Assembly: GCF_014199935.1 (NCBI RefSeq)
Contig: NZ_JACHOP010000006.1
Coordinates: forward strand, 124,001-188,000
Direction of reading: 5' to 3'
Length of the DNA: 64,000 bases
Source: Methylorubrum rhodinum
GTDB lineage: Bacteria; Pseudomonadota; Alphaproteobacteria; Rhizobiales; Beijerinckiaceae
Shown here piece after piece: positions 25,296 through 34,397 of this stretch (positions are counted from its first letter, which is position 1; every line of letters starts with the position of its first letter). The translations under genes and the position numbers were made by a program. The notes under the pieces were generated by a model. The model saw only the letters and a list, made by a program, of their open reading frames with translations, was not told where the DNA came from and did not search any database.

Positions 25296-27428
25296 ATGAG
25301 CGAGACGGCGGGCGCCGCTCCGGCGGGAGGACTCGGCTCCCTCTCGGCCTTCGTGCCGAGCCGCGCCAGCCTCCAGGCGCTGACGAAGCGCACGGACCTG
25401 TTCTTCGCCACCGCGGTGATGGGCATCCTCGTGGTGCTGATCTTCCCGCTGCCCGCGATCCTGCTCGACCTCCTGCTCGCCGTCTCGATCATCCTCTCGG
25501 TGCTGATCATGATGACGGGGCTGTTCATCGACAACCCGCTCGAATTCACCGTCTTCCCGACGCTGCTGCTGGTCGCGACCCTGCTGCGGCTGGCGCTCAA
25601 CCTCGCCTCGACCCGCCTCATCCTCGGCCACGGCCACGAGGGGACGGCGGCGGCCGGCCACGTCATCGAGGCCTTCGGGCACTTCGTGATGGGCGGCAAC
25701 TTCGTGATCGGGATCATCGTCTTTGCGATCCTGATCATCGTGAACTTCGTCGTCATCACCAAGGGCTCGGGGCGCATCGCCGAAGTCGCCGCCCGCTTCA
25801 CCCTCGACGCGATGCCCGGCAAGCAGATGGCGATCGACGCCGACCTCTCGGCCGGGCTGATCGACGAGAAGGTCGCCAAGGCCCGCCGCTCGGCGCTGGA
25901 GGAGGAATCCTCGTTCTTCGGCGCCATGGACGGCGCCTCGAAATTCGTGCGCGGCGACGCGGTGGCGGCGCTGCTCATCACCGGCATCAACGTGGTGGGC
26001 GGCATCATCATCGGCGTCGCCCAGCAGAACATGGGCTTCGCGGACGCCGCCAAGGCCTACACGCTGCTGACCATCGGCGACGGGCTCGCCTCCCAGGTGC
26101 CCGCGCTCATCGTCTCGACGGCGGCCGGCATCCTCGTCTCGAAGGCGGGCGTGAAGGGCTCGGCCGACAAGGCGCTGGGCAAGCAGATGGCGAACTACCC
26201 CAAGGCGCTCGGCATGTCGGCGGGCGTGATGGGGCTGATCGCGCTGCTGCCGGGCATGCCGATGCTGCCCTTCCTCGGCCTCGGCGCGGCGGCGGGCTAC
26301 GCCGCGTGGCGCATCGCCAAGACGCAACGCGAGGCGCCGCCTCCCGTCACCAACGCCGACGGCACCCCCGCCGCCCCCGGCACCGCGCCGGCGGAAGAGA
26401 CGGTCACGGACCTCCTGAAGCTCGACGACCTCAAGCTCGAGATGGGCTACGCGCTGCTGGCGCTCGTCAACGGCGAGGGCCAGGACCGGCTCACCGACCA
26501 GATCAAGGCCCTGCGCCGCCAGCTCGCGGCGGAACTCGGCATCGTCATGCCCTCGGTGCGCATCCTCGACAATGTCAGCCTCGACGCCAACACCTACACG
26601 GTGCGGGTCAAGGAGATCGAGGCCGGCACGGGCCAAGTCTTCCCCGGCCAGTTCATGGCGATGGACCCGATGGGCGGACAGGTGCAGCTCCCCGGCCTGC
26701 ACCTGATGGAGCCGACCTTCGGCCTGCCCGCGACCTGGGTCGATGCCTCGCTTCGCGATCAGGCCCAGCTCAAGGGCTACACCGTGGTCGATGCCGCCAC
26801 CGTCATCTCGACGCACCTCACCGAGGTGATCAAGGCGCATGTCTCGGAGCTTCTGAACCACGTCGAGGTGCAGAAGCTCCTGCGCGAGCTGCCCAAGGAG
26901 CACACCGAACTCCTGAAGGAGGTGGTGCCCGCGCAGATCGCCACCACCGGCATCCAGCGGGTGCTGCAATTGCTGCTGGCCGAGCGGGTCTCGGTGCGCG
27001 ATCTCGGCGCCATCGTCGAGAGCATTGCCGAGGTGGCGGGCCACGTGAAGAACCCGCGCGACATCGTCGAGCATGTCCGCGCCCGCCTCGGGCGCCAGAT
27101 CTGCGCGCAGTACCAGGGCCCGGACGGCACGCTGCCGATCATCACCCTGTCGCCCGCCTGGGAGCAGGCCTTCCTCGAATCGATCGTCGGCGAGCGCGAG
27201 GAGCGCTACCTCGCGATGCAGCCGTCCCGGCTCACCGAGTTCGTCAACACGGTCCGCGACCGCTTCGAGCAGGCCGCCCGCATGGGCGAGATGCCGGTGC
27301 TGGTCACCTCGGTGCAGGCGCGGCCCTTCGTGCGCTCGATCATCGAGCGCTTCCGCCGCGAGACCCCGGTGATGAGCCAGGCGGAGATCCATCCGCGGGC
27401 AAGGCTGCGGACGGTCGGGTCGGTGTGA
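25296..27428 (+). CDS. flhA: Flagellar export protein FlhA (set 1)
   Basis: A 710-residue core protein of the flagellar type III export gate. It has about eight membrane helices in the first ~330 residues, with LLVATLLRLALNLASTRLIL and the conserved cytoplasmic loop containing GSGRIAEVAARFTLDAMPGK. The large cytoplasmic ring domain follows after a short Pro-rich linker. I chose the ATG at 25296; a GTG at 25260 would overlap the regulatory palindrome. A second, divergent FlhA is encoded at the right edge of the window. Confidence 0.97.
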   Translation: MSETAGAAPAGGLGSLSAFVPSRASLQALTKRTDLFFATAVMGILVVLIFPLPAILLDLLLAVSIILSVLIMMTGLFIDNPLEFTVFPTLLLVATLLRLALNLASTRLILGHGHEGTAAAGHVIEAFGHFVMGGNFVIGIIVFAILIIVNFVVITKGSGRIAEVAARFTLDAMPGKQMAIDADLSAGLIDEKVAKARRSALEEESSFFGAMDGASKFVRGDAVAALLITGINVVGGIIIGVAQQNMGFADAAKAYTLLTIGDGLASQVPALIVSTAAGILVSKAGVKGSADKALGKQMANYPKALGMSAGVMGLIALLPGMPMLPFLGLGAAAGYAAWRIAKTQREAPPPVTNADGTPAAPGTAPAEETVTDLLKLDDLKLEMGYALLALVNGEGQDRLTDQIKALRRQLAAELGIVMPSVRILDNVSLDANTYTVRVKEIEAGTGQVFPGQFMAMDPMGGQVQLPGLHLMEPTFGLPATWVDASLRDQAQLKGYTVVDAATVISTHLTEVIKAHVSELLNHVEVQKLLRELPKEHTELLKEVVPAQIATTGIQRVLQLLLAERVSVRDLGAIVESIAEVAGHVKNPRDIVEHVRARLGRQICAQYQGPDGTLPIITLSPAWEQAFLESIVGEREERYLAMQPSRLTEFVNTVRDRFEQAARMGEMPVLVTSVQARPFVRSIIERFRRETPVMSQAEIHPRARLRTVGSV

Positions 27429-27480
27429 GACCGGATCGGCCTTACACGGCCACGGCTGATCGCGTCGCGCTTATCACCCG

Positions 27481-27628
27481 CGCCGTCATTGCGAGGCGGA
27501 GCCGAAGCAATCCAGCGCTCCGCATTCTACGGAATGGACACTCCCATAGCCGCGCTGTCGGTGCAATCGCGCCTTCTCCGGAGAGCGCGCGCCCTGGATC
27601 GCTTCGGCTCCGCCTCGTGATGACGGCG
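27481..27628. repeat. 148-base inverted repeat, family C
   Basis: The arms start cgccgtcattgcgaggcgga and continue gccgaagcaatccag; the right arm is ctggatcgcttcggctccgc followed by ctcgtgatgacggcg. The arms are about 35 bases with few mismatches around a ~78-base centre. It separates flhA from a converging small gene. Only one full copy is in the window, but the arms look like a dispersed element. Confidence 0.8.
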
Positions 27629-27663
27629 TGGATTTGAGACCGAGCGGATCGCCGGGAAAAACC

Positions 27664-27804
27664 TCAGTCGTGGCCTTCGATCGCGCGCAGGACCGCGACC
27701 AGCTGGTCGGCCTGATGGCGCGTGAGCCCCGTGCTGATGATCGTGCCGTTGCGGCAGATCGAGCAGGTTCCGTCTTCGGAAACCCGCACCTTGATGGAAG
27801 CCAT
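27664..27804 (-). CDS. 46-residue CxxC small protein
   Basis: A complete ATG-to-TGA frame. It begins MASIKVRVSEDGTCSICRNG and ends with a helical segment LTRHQADQLVAVLRAIEGHD. The CSIC pair could bind metal or be redox-active. The alternation of strand-like and helix-like parts and typical third-position GC suggest a true gene. A CtrA-like box lies 46 bases upstream. I do not recognise the family. Confidence 0.6.
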   Translation of the reverse strand: MASIKVRVSEDGTCSICRNGTIISTGLTRHQADQLVAVLRAIEGHD

Positions 27805-27849
27805 GATGTTCGAAAATCCGAGCGCGGGACCGGCGCCTACACTGCAAGC

Positions 27850-27864
27850 TTAACCGTTCGTGAA
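27850..27864 (-). promoter_or_regulatory. CtrA-like box upstream of the CxxC small protein
   Basis: TTAAccgttcgTGAA on the plus strand differs by one base from TTAA-N7-TTAA. It lies 46-60 bases upstream of the small protein's ATG. Binding is inferred only. Confidence 0.4.
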
Positions 27865-28062
27865 GGCCGGGCAAGAGCGCCCGTCCCGTCATCCCCGACC
27901 ACGGCAGTTAATGATTTACGGGGGCCGCGTCATCCTGCGGGAAACGGTCCGCAGATTCGCTTGCCGCGCATAGCCCTCTCGATGCCGCCTCGGCGGCTTC
28001 GCGGCGCGAGAAGCGCCGCGGCAGTGGGCCTCGGCTTTCAGCCGAGGCGTCCAGCGGGGCGA

Positions 28063-28093
28063 AAGCCCAAGCCCGCGGAGGCGGGCGCCGGCG
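28063..28093. repeat. 31-base repeat, family G, copy 2
   Basis: Lies just downstream of the LPG-synthase-type gene and matches the reverse complement of 21289-21319 with one mismatch. The 309-base gene-free stretch 27805-28113 also holds the palindrome gcctcggctttcagccgagg and the promoter side of the CxxC gene; no further gene is seen. Confidence 0.65.
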
Positions 28094-28113
28094 ACGGAGG
28101 CGAGAAAAACTCC

Positions 28114-29166
28114 TCAAACCGCCTTCTTCTCCAGGCGCTTCTCGATGACGTGGTTGTCGAGGCCCGGCGCCACGAGCGGGGGCTCGGGCGGGTTCGGATC
28201 GGCCTTGTGGAGCGCCTGCGACAGGCGCGAGCGCTCGAACAGAACCACCACCACGATGGCGATGGCGAACGGGATCAGCAGGTAGAACAGCCGGAAGATC
28301 AGCAGGGCCGCCAGCACCGGCGCCTTCTCGGCATCGGTCTGGAGCTGCATGGCGGTGAAGAACACCAGCTCGAACACGCCCAGTCCCCCGGGGGCGTGCG
28401 AGGCGAGCGCCACCGAGAACGAGGCGAGGAAGATGCCGAGCACGGCGATGAAGCCGGGGTTCAGGCTGTCGGGGAGCGCGAAGTAGATGATGCCGGCCGC
28501 CCCCAGCAGCTCCAGCGGCGCCGCGATGAGCTGGCGCACCATGATCTGCGGCCGGGGATACTCGACCTTGAACTTGCGGATAGTCAGCGGACGGAAGCGC
28601 AGCACCGAGCCCAGCACGTAGAGTGCGACGAAGGCGAGCAGCGCGAAGCCGACGAGCCGGGCGGTGTGCGGGTTGGTGAGCGCGGCGGGCAGCAGGCTGT
28701 CGAGCCGCGCCAGCAGGCCCGGATCGTAGACCAGCACGAAGCCGCCGAGCAGGATCGTGCCGAGGCCGAAGGTGAAGGAGCAGAGCGCCACCAGCACCGC
28801 GACCTGCGCGGCCGAGAGGCCCTTGGCGGTGTAGGCCCGGTAGCGCACCAGCGCGCCGGAGAAGACGGAGGCGCCGATGTTGTGCGAGAGCGCATAGGTG
28901 GTGAAGGAGCAGACCGAGACGAACATCCACGAGATGCCGCGCACACCCAGATGCAGCAGCGCGATCCGGTCGTACCAAGCGAGTGCCGCGTAGGCGACGA
29001 GCGTCGAGAGGGCGGCGAAGAGGACGTGGTGCGGCGGGATCGCCAGGAAGGCGGCTTCGATGTCTGCCCAGGACTGATCCTTCAGCTTGCCCCAGAGCAA
29101 GTAACAGGAGGCCGCCACCGCCACGAGGCCGATCAGGCCCCAAAAGATCTCACTGACTTTCTTCAT
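28114..29166 (-). CDS. LPG synthase transmembrane (UPF0104) family protein
   Basis: A 350-residue integral membrane protein with about eight helices, matching the flippase-like region of lysylphosphatidylglycerol synthases. Stretches include YALSHNIGASVFSGALVRYR and ASHAPGGLGVFELVFFTAMQ, the most conserved parts. It lacks the catalytic aminoacyl-transfer domain of MprF. Stand-alone members are linked with lipid transport and hopanoid-related genes; the substrate here is unknown. The start is the ATG at 29166, with gggagg about 13 bases upstream. Confidence 0.83.
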   Translation of the reverse strand: MKKVSEIFWGLIGLVAVAASCYLLWGKLKDQSWADIEAAFLAIPPHHVLFAALSTLVAYAALAWYDRIALLHLGVRGISWMFVSVCSFTTYALSHNIGASVFSGALVRYRAYTAKGLSAAQVAVLVALCSFTFGLGTILLGGFVLVYDPGLLARLDSLLPAALTNPHTARLVGFALLAFVALYVLGSVLRFRPLTIRKFKVEYPRPQIMVRQLIAAPLELLGAAGIIYFALPDSLNPGFIAVLGIFLASFSVALASHAPGGLGVFELVFFTAMQLQTDAEKAPVLAALLIFRLFYLLIPFAIAIVVVVLFERSRLSQALHKADPNPPEPPLVAPGLDNHVIEKRLEKKAV

Positions 29167-29322
29167 GGATACCGGCCGCCTCCCTCGGGACCGGTCCCTC
29201 CTGCGCCAGGGCCGCCCGCATCGCAAGCGGCACCCGAGCGACCGGCTCGATGCGGCGGGCTCTTGCCCGCCGATCGTGACGGTTTCATGCCGGTTCAAAC
29301 GTCCCAGGAGCGATGTCGCGCT

Positions 29323-29808
29323 CTATGTCGGCTTGGCTCGCTCAAAGCGCGCGGTCGCCGCCTCGGCCGACGCCGCCTTGAGCAAGTCCTGCCAGGTGTC
29401 CGGCGGGTTGCCCTTGTCGAGCATGCCGGCGAACACCCGGTAGGCGTCCGTCTTCGAGCCGTAGGTGCGCAGCGTCGTCTCGTCGTTGACCCAGGCGAAG
29501 ACGATCACCTTCGCCCGGCTGTCGTAGCGGAAGAAGAGGCGGAAGCGCCCGTTGCCGAACTTGGCCCGGAACCAGTGCTTGCGCCCGTCGCCCAGGGTGT
29601 TGCCCTGTCGATACTCGGGGCGCGTCGGATCCTCCGCCACCGTCTCGAACAAGAGCCGGCGCAGCATCACGAGCAGCTTCGCGTTGGCGGTGCCGAGATA
29701 TCCGTCCGGGTCCTTGGCCTGCGCTGCGGCCACCGCGGCGGTCAGCCTGTCCAGCTGATCGAGCAGCAGGGAATGGGCCAGGACCGTCCAATCGCCGACG
29801 ACGGGCAT
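29323..29808 (-). CDS. yhaV: YhaV-type toxin (ribonuclease)
   Basis: A 161-residue toxin of the RelE-like YhaV family, which cleaves mRNA. It starts MPVVGDWTVLAHSLLLDQLD and carries GDGRKHWFRAKFGNGRFRLF and VIVFAWVNDETTLRTYGSKT, the conserved parts. The ATG lies four bases after the antitoxin stop. The gene is intact, with no frameshift. Confidence 0.9.
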   Translation of the reverse strand: MPVVGDWTVLAHSLLLDQLDRLTAAVAAAQAKDPDGYLGTANAKLLVMLRRLLFETVAEDPTRPEYRQGNTLGDGRKHWFRAKFGNGRFRLFFRYDSRAKVIVFAWVNDETTLRTYGSKTDAYRVFAGMLDKGNPPDTWQDLLKAASAEAATARFERAKPT

Positions 29809-29812
29809 CGGC

Positions 29813-30139
29813 TCAGAGGGCGACCGGCCCGTCGATCTCTTCGTCGAGATCGACCGTGGCCCCACGGGTGAGCGCGGTCATCCGTTCCACGAGCGCCGTC
29901 GGAAACGCCACGACGCTCTTGCCCGGATTCTGCTGCATGTCCTGGGCGAGAAATTCGAGGAAGCTTTCGATGACCGGATCGGTCTCTTCCTCCACGCGCA
30001 CGACGCGCACGCCCTGCTCGTCCACCACGAAGGCGATCTCGCCGCCGTAGCTGACACCGAGAGCCTGACGCACCGACTTCGGCACCGTCGTCTGCCCCTT
30101 TGCAGTGATCCGGCTGTGTTCCCTGAACGGAACGGTCAT
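29813..30139 (-). CDS. prlF: PrlF-type antitoxin (AbrB-like)
   Basis: A 108-residue antitoxin. Residues 9-28 (SRITAKGQTTVPKSVRQALG) form an AbrB swapped-hairpin DNA-binding domain; the C-terminal half should bind and inhibit YhaV. It is the first gene of the pair and is expected to autoregulate. An 18-base perfect palindrome lies 20 bases upstream of the ATG. Confidence 0.9.
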   Translation of the reverse strand: MTVPFREHSRITAKGQTTVPKSVRQALGVSYGGEIAFVVDEQGVRVVRVEEETDPVIESFLEFLAQDMQQNPGKSVVAFPTALVERMTALTRGATVDLDEEIDGPVAL

Positions 30140-30158
30140 CGGTCCCTCGCGACGCGGA

Positions 30159-30176
30159 GTAAGGAATATTCCTTAC
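30159..30176 (-). promoter_or_regulatory. Perfect 18-base palindrome, probable PrlF operator
   Basis: gtaaggaatattccttac is an uninterrupted palindrome in otherwise GC-rich DNA, upstream of prlF. Its position overlaps the likely -10 region, which suits autorepression by PrlF or a PrlF-YhaV complex. Confidence 0.75.
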
Positions 30177-30269
30177 ATTTTGCGCGGGGGTAGCTCAACG
30201 CAAAAATCGCCGAGCCACCGAGGCGGCCCGACGATCGATGAGAGCAGTCGTGCGATCCTAAAAAAAGAA

Positions 30270-30674
30270 TCAGGCCCGCGCGCGAAGCCCGATCGCGTCC
30301 ATCTCGGCCTGCTCGCGGGCGGCTTCCGCGGCGCGCTCGGCGGAGCGCTCGCGGTCCTCCAGGATCTCGATCTTCTTCAACTCCTCGAAGGCCTCGCCGA
30401 GTTCGGCCTTGGCCTCGGCGAGCTGGCCCTCCAGGGCGGTCGCCGACTGGCGCATGTTGTCCCGGCGCGTGGTCGCGGCGCGGGCATAGGTCGGGTAGGC
30501 GAAGTGGGCCGGATCGGAGATGCCGGCGCGGGCCTCTTCTTGAGCGACCTCGCGCTCCAACTCGGACGCCATCCGGTTGAAGTCGGCCATCATCATCTCG
30601 ATCTGCGCCACCCGGCGGCGCTTCTCGTCCACTTGGAACCGCCGCAGCCGGATCAGCGTGTCACGCGATTTCAT
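30270..30674 (-). CDS. fliJ: Flagellar export protein FliJ
   Basis: A 134-residue, almost wholly coiled-coil cytoplasmic protein. It starts MKSRDTLIRLRRFQVDEKRR and continues with QIEMMMADFNRMASELEREV, typical of alphaproteobacterial FliJ. It couples the FliI ATPase to FlhA. It follows fliI by 90 bases on the same strand. Confidence 0.92.
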   Translation of the reverse strand: MKSRDTLIRLRRFQVDEKRRRVAQIEMMMADFNRMASELEREVAQEEARAGISDPAHFAYPTYARAATTRRDNMRQSATALEGQLAEAKAELGEAFEELKKIEILEDRERSAERAAEAAREQAEMDAIGLRARA

Positions 30675-30764
30675 GTCGGGCCATCCACTCCTACGCTACG
30701 CTGGCGAAAGGGCCGGACGCGCTCGCCGGATCCTCACGGACCCGAACCCCGACGCGATGCCGCC

Positions 30765-32114
30765 TTACCCGCCGCCCACGATGGCGGCCAGCCGTGCGTA
30801 ACCCTCGCCGATGGAGGTTGCTTCTTCCTTACCCTGCCCCAGAAAAGCCGCCAGATCAGGCATGAGCGCCACCGCCTCGTCCACCTCCTGTGAGGAACCG
30901 GCCCGGTAGGCGCCGAGCCGGATCAGTTCCTCCATGTCGGCATAGGTCGCGAGCACGCGTCTCGCGCGACGGACCGTCGGGAGATGGGCCGGGTCGCAGG
31001 CCCGCGGCATGGTGCGCGAGACCGAGCGCAGCACGTTGATCGCCGGATAGCGCCCCGTCTCGGCGATGCGCCGCTCCATCACGATGTGGCCGTCGAGGAT
31101 GCCGCGCACGGCGTCCGCCACCGGCTCGTTGTGGTCGTCGCCCTCGACCAGCACGGTGAACAGCCCGGAGATCGCCCCCTCGCCGGTGCCGGGCCCGGCG
31201 CGCTCCAGCAGGCGCGGGAGTTCGGAGAAGACGGTGGGGGTGTAGCCTTTTGCCGTGGGGGGCTCGCCGCCGGCCAGCCCGATGTCGCGTTGCGCCATGG
31301 CGAAGCGGGTGATCGAGTCGATCATGCACAGGACCTGCGCGCCGGAATCGCGAAAATACTCGGCGACCGCGAGGGTCACGTAGGCGGCGTTGCGGCGCAT
31401 CAGCACCGGCTCGTCGGAAGTCGCCACGACGACGACCGAGCGGGCGAGGCCCGCGGCACCGAGGTCGTCCTGCAGGAATTCCTGCACCTCGCGGCCGCGC
31501 TCGCCCACGAGGCCGATCACGGCCACATCCGCGGCGGTGTAGCGGGCGAGCATCGAGAGCAGCACCGACTTGCCGACGCCGGAGCCGGCGAAGATGCCCA
31601 TGCGCTGGCCGCGGCACATGGTCAGGAAGGTGTTGATGCAGCGCACGCCGAGATCGAGCGGCGGCCCGACGCGGCGGCGCCCGTGGGCGGGCGGCGGGTC
31701 GGCGCGCAGCGGATAGATCGCCGGCCCCTGGGGGAGGGGCCCGAGCCCGTCGATCGGGCGCCCGAGCGCATCGATCGTGCGGCCGAGCCAGTCCTGCGAG
31801 GGGCGCACCGCGCCCGCCGCCTCGTCGCGCACGAGCACGGGGCAGCCGCGGCGCACGCCCTCCAGCGAGCCGAACGGCATGGCGAGCGCCCGGTCGCCGG
31901 AGAAGCCGATCACCTCGCAGGGGACGCTGCCGGCGCCCCCCGCCTCGACCACCACGTCGAGCCGCCCGCCGAGCCGCATGGCGGCCACGGGCCCGGCGAC
32001 CTCGACCAGCAGGCCGCGGATCGCGGTGACCCGCCCGAAGATTTCGAGCGCCTCGACCGTGGACAGGGCGGCGAGCGCCGCCGCGAGCCCGCCCGCGCCT
32101 GACCCGCCCGTCAT
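30765..32114 (-). CDS. fliI: Flagellum-specific ATPase FliI
   Basis: A 449-residue F1-beta-like ATPase of flagellar protein export. Walker A is FAGSGVGKS (175-183). Other signatures are [40 protein letters not shown] and [20 protein letters not shown]. Its start codon faces ctrA across a 451-base divergent region, so both may be under CtrA. Only one fliI is seen although two export gates are encoded. Confidence 0.97.
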   Translation of the reverse strand: MTGGSGAGGLAAALAALSTVEALEIFGRVTAIRGLLVEVAGPVAAMRLGGRLDVVVEAGGAGSVPCEVIGFSGDRALAMPFGSLEGVRRGCPVLVRDEAAGAVRPSQDWLGRTIDALGRPIDGLGPLPQGPAIYPLRADPPPAHGRRRVGPPLDLGVRCINTFLTMCRGQRMGIFAGSGVGKSVLLSMLARYTAADVAVIGLVGERGREVQEFLQDDLGAAGLARSVVVVATSDEPVLMRRNAAYVTLAVAEYFRDSGAQVLCMIDSITRFAMAQRDIGLAGGEPPTAKGYTPTVFSELPRLLERAGPGTGEGAISGLFTVLVEGDDHNEPVADAVRGILDGHIVMERRIAETGRYPAINVLRSVSRTMPRACDPAHLPTVRRARRVLATYADMEELIRLGAYRAGSSQEVDEAVALMPDLAAFLGQGKEEATSIGEGYARLAAIVGGG

Positions 32115-32385
32115 GCCGGCCGCCTCCGCGTCATCGGCCCGTCCCTTCCTCGCGCCATCGATCGGGCCGATGTCTTAACACCACCGCGGCCCCGTCGGCA
32201 CGGGCCGACGCGCCGCCTGCGACCGCGGCAAGATCCGCGAAAGCTTGAGCGGTAACGGTCGAGGCCTGTCTCTCTTTGGCAACAAACGTCACAATCTGAA
32301 GGAAATGAACGGCTTATCCGATCGGGCCCAGGCGCCGCGAGGCAGAAGTGGCGGTTCCCGGAGAACAGATTGCCAACCATGACGA

Positions 32386-32450
32386 GAATCGCCTTCGGAG
32401 TCGAATGCGATGAACCTTGCAAGCGGGATTCGGCTTTTGTTAACGGTTAA
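32386..32450 (+). promoter_or_regulatory. ctrA promoter region: three GANTC sites and paired TTAA half-sites
   Basis: GANTC methylation sites lie at 32386-32390 (GAATC), 32398-32402 (GAGTC) and 32427-32431 (GATTC). TTAACGGTTAA at 32440-32450 holds two close CtrA half-sites. The region lies 116-180 bases before the ctrA ATG. It suggests CcrM/GcrA-dependent firing with CtrA feedback, as in Caulobacter. The remainder of the 451-base gap (32115-32565) shows no gene. Confidence 0.6.
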
Positions 32451-32565
32451 GGAATAGCGTTTCTGAAGTGGGAATGAGGGAGCGTCCGCCGAGGCCGTCG
32501 GTGGGCGCCCGGCGGTGGCTTGTCTCAAGCGCCCTGATACGGCCGGGCCGGGGTGGGGACCGACG

Positions 32566-33267
32566 ATGCGCGTACTTCTGATCGAGGACGACAGCGCCAC
32601 GGCGCAGAGCATCGAGTTGATGCTCAAATCCGAGAACTTCAACACGTACACGACCGACCTCGGCGAGGAGGGCGTCGACCTCGGCAAGCTCTACGATTAC
32701 GACATCATCCTTCTCGACCTCAACCTGCCCGACATGTCGGGCTACGAGGTGCTGCGCAGCTTGCGCGTCGCGAAGGTGAAGACGCCGATCCTGATCCTGT
32801 CGGGCATGGCCGGGATCGAGGACAAGGTGAAGGGCCTCGGCTTCGGCGCCGACGACTATCTCACCAAGCCCTTCCACAAGGACGAGCTGGTGGCGCGCAT
32901 CCACGCCATCGTGCGCCGTTCGAAGGGCCATGCCCAATCGGTCATCACCACCGGCGACCTTGTGGTGAACCTCGACCAGAAGACCGTCGAGGTGGGGGGA
33001 GCGCGCGTCCACCTCACCGGCAAGGAGTACCAGATGCTGGAACTCCTCTCGCTGCGGAAGGGCACGACGCTCACCAAGGAGATGTTCCTCAACCATCTCT
33101 ACGGCGGCATGGACGAGCCGGAGCTGAAGATCATCGACGTGTTCATCTGCAAGCTGCGCAAGAAGCTCGCCAACGCCTCCGAGGGCAAGAACTACATCGA
33201 GACCGTGTGGGGCCGCGGCTACGTGCTGCGCGAGCCGGTCGAGGGCGAGGACCGTATGGCGGTCTGA
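32566..33267 (+). CDS. ctrA: Cell-cycle response regulator CtrA
   Basis: A 233-residue OmpR-type regulator. The receiver has Asp51 ([20 protein letters not shown]) and Lys in [20 protein letters not shown]. The DNA-binding winged helix includes [20 protein letters not shown] and [20 protein letters not shown], essentially invariant in CtrA. It binds TTAA-N7-TTAA and controls division, DNA methylation and flagella. The ATG at 32566 begins [20 protein letters not shown]; the upstream in-frame start is not family-like. Confidence 0.98.
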   Translation: MRVLLIEDDSATAQSIELMLKSENFNTYTTDLGEEGVDLGKLYDYDIILLDLNLPDMSGYEVLRSLRVAKVKTPILILSGMAGIEDKVKGLGFGADDYLTKPFHKDELVARIHAIVRRSKGHAQSVITTGDLVVNLDQKTVEVGGARVHLTGKEYQMLELLSLRKGTTLTKEMFLNHLYGGMDEPELKIIDVFICKLRKKLANASEGKNYIETVWGRGYVLREPVEGEDRMAV

Positions 33268-33292
33268 AAGCCCCGAAACCGATGACGACAGA

Positions 33293-33321
33293 ACCCCGCT
33301 CCGGCGGGGTTTTTCGTTTTT
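33293..33321 (+). terminator. Rho-independent terminator after ctrA
   Basis: Stem accccgc / gcggggt with a tccg loop, followed directly by ttttcgttttt. It lies 26 bases after the ctrA stop and is the clearest intrinsic terminator in the window. Confidence 0.9.
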
Positions 33322-33609
33322 CTTCTTGGGATTCTCGGGGCTGCGCGTCCGCCGATGCCGTGCGCATCGACGGTTCCGCCGAGACCCGCGCCGTCATCGC
33401 TGGAGAGGTTCGCCAATTCGCTGATCGCGCCACGCTGTCCCGGGAGGGCCACAGCCATGCGCGACAACGGCTTCGACCGGACGCATGCCCGCATCAAAGT
33501 CTCGGCGGCATCGCCCCGAAGGCCTTACCCGACACCCTGATCGTCGACTGCCCCCCCGCCGCGATCGACGAATCTGTGAACATCCACGGCAAGGACGGCG
33601 TGAAGCGGA
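33322..33609. other. Gene-free stretch after ctrA terminator
   Basis: Holds no supported gene. One plus-strand frame around 33500-33620 reads rather protein-like (DTLIVDCPPAAIDESVNI) but has no start or ribosome site and runs into the opposite gene, so it may be a worn-out remnant. Confidence 0.4.
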
Positions 33610-34074
33610 TCAATCGGTGGGAATGCGGCCGACCGAGCAGAGGGTACGGAGCGCCCCCGCGCTGTCGGTGTAGCAGCTCGCCGACCAGCCGTTCTGCTGG
33701 ATGAAGGACTTGCGGCCCTCGCGGAGCGCCGTCTCGTAGGCCCGCGCCAGGATCGGCTGGATGACGCCCGCCGGCTCGCCGATCACCAACTCGGAGGCGA
33801 CGGTCAGCTCGCGAAAGTAGGTGGCGGAGGGGGAGGGCTCGCCGGAGGAGGCCTGGACGATCGGTTGCGCCCGGCAGGTGAGGTTGAGGGTCACGCCGCT
33901 GGCCGCCCGCACGTCGATGCTCGGGCCCATCCGCCGTCCCGGCTTCTTCGCGCCTGTGGCCTGGGCGATCCGCATGGCGAGCGCATCGCACTCGTCGGCC
34001 CGCGTGGGGGAGGGGGCGAGCAGCGGGAGAGCCAGGAGGGCGGGCAGAACAGCGGTGAGGAGCGAGTGGCGCAT
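33610..34074 (-). CDS. Secreted hypothetical protein
   Basis: A 154-residue protein. A clear signal peptide (HSLLTAVLPALLALPLLAPS, cleavage near TRA-DECDA) precedes a domain with four cysteines, including LNLTCRAQPI and GWSASCYTDSAGALRTLCSV. It is probably periplasmic and disulfide-bonded. I do not recognise the family. The ATG at 34074 begins the signal peptide; the frame upstream is open but lacks a signal. Confidence 0.75.
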   Translation of the reverse strand: MRHSLLTAVLPALLALPLLAPSPTRADECDALAMRIAQATGAKKPGRRMGPSIDVRAASGVTLNLTCRAQPIVQASSGEPSPSATYFRELTVASELVIGEPAGVIQPILARAYETALREGRKSFIQQNGWSASCYTDSAGALRTLCSVGRIPTD

Positions 34075-34397
34075 GGTGGCCTCTATGCGCGCCTCTCCGC
34101 AGCGCAGGCAAGACGCCAGGGTTCGCCGGGCGGAGAAGTGGCCGAGGATCGACAGCGCGGACGGCATCGGCGGCGCACCGGAGGCAAGCCACCGCGTGAC
34201 TCACGAAGCCCCCATCCTGCGGACCAAGGCCTCCTCACGCTGAAGCGATCGCCCTGCCGCGCGATCCCGCACCACTTGACGCTCGAACAAACCGATCAAC
34301 TGCCGAAAAGTCAGGCACCGCGGATGCTGCGAAGCAGGCAATCGTGAGCAAGATTGTGGCAGATTAGGCATTCATTCGCGGCCGGCCTGCGCAGAGC

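Noticed and set aside
24231-27392. 1053-codon minus-strand frame opposite kpsE and flhA
   Set aside because: Antisense frame kept open by high GC; Arg/Asp/His-biased composition and no domain, while flhA and kpsE are certain.
27481-28110. Possible IS or integron remnant around the family C repeat and the CxxC gene
   Set aside because: No transposase or integrase fragment and no target-site duplication could be seen.
30186-30260. ggggtagctca just upstream of prlF looks like the start of a tRNA
   Set aside because: No acceptor partner, anticodon arm or T-arm follows within the right length.
32438-32452. TTAACGGTTAA upstream of ctrA as a full CtrA box
   Set aside because: Spacing between the TTAA halves is three, not seven; kept only as paired half-sites.
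33400-33640. Protein-like plus-strand frame after the ctrA terminator
   Set aside because: No start codon or ribosome site and it runs into the opposite gene; perhaps a remnant, with no family recognised.
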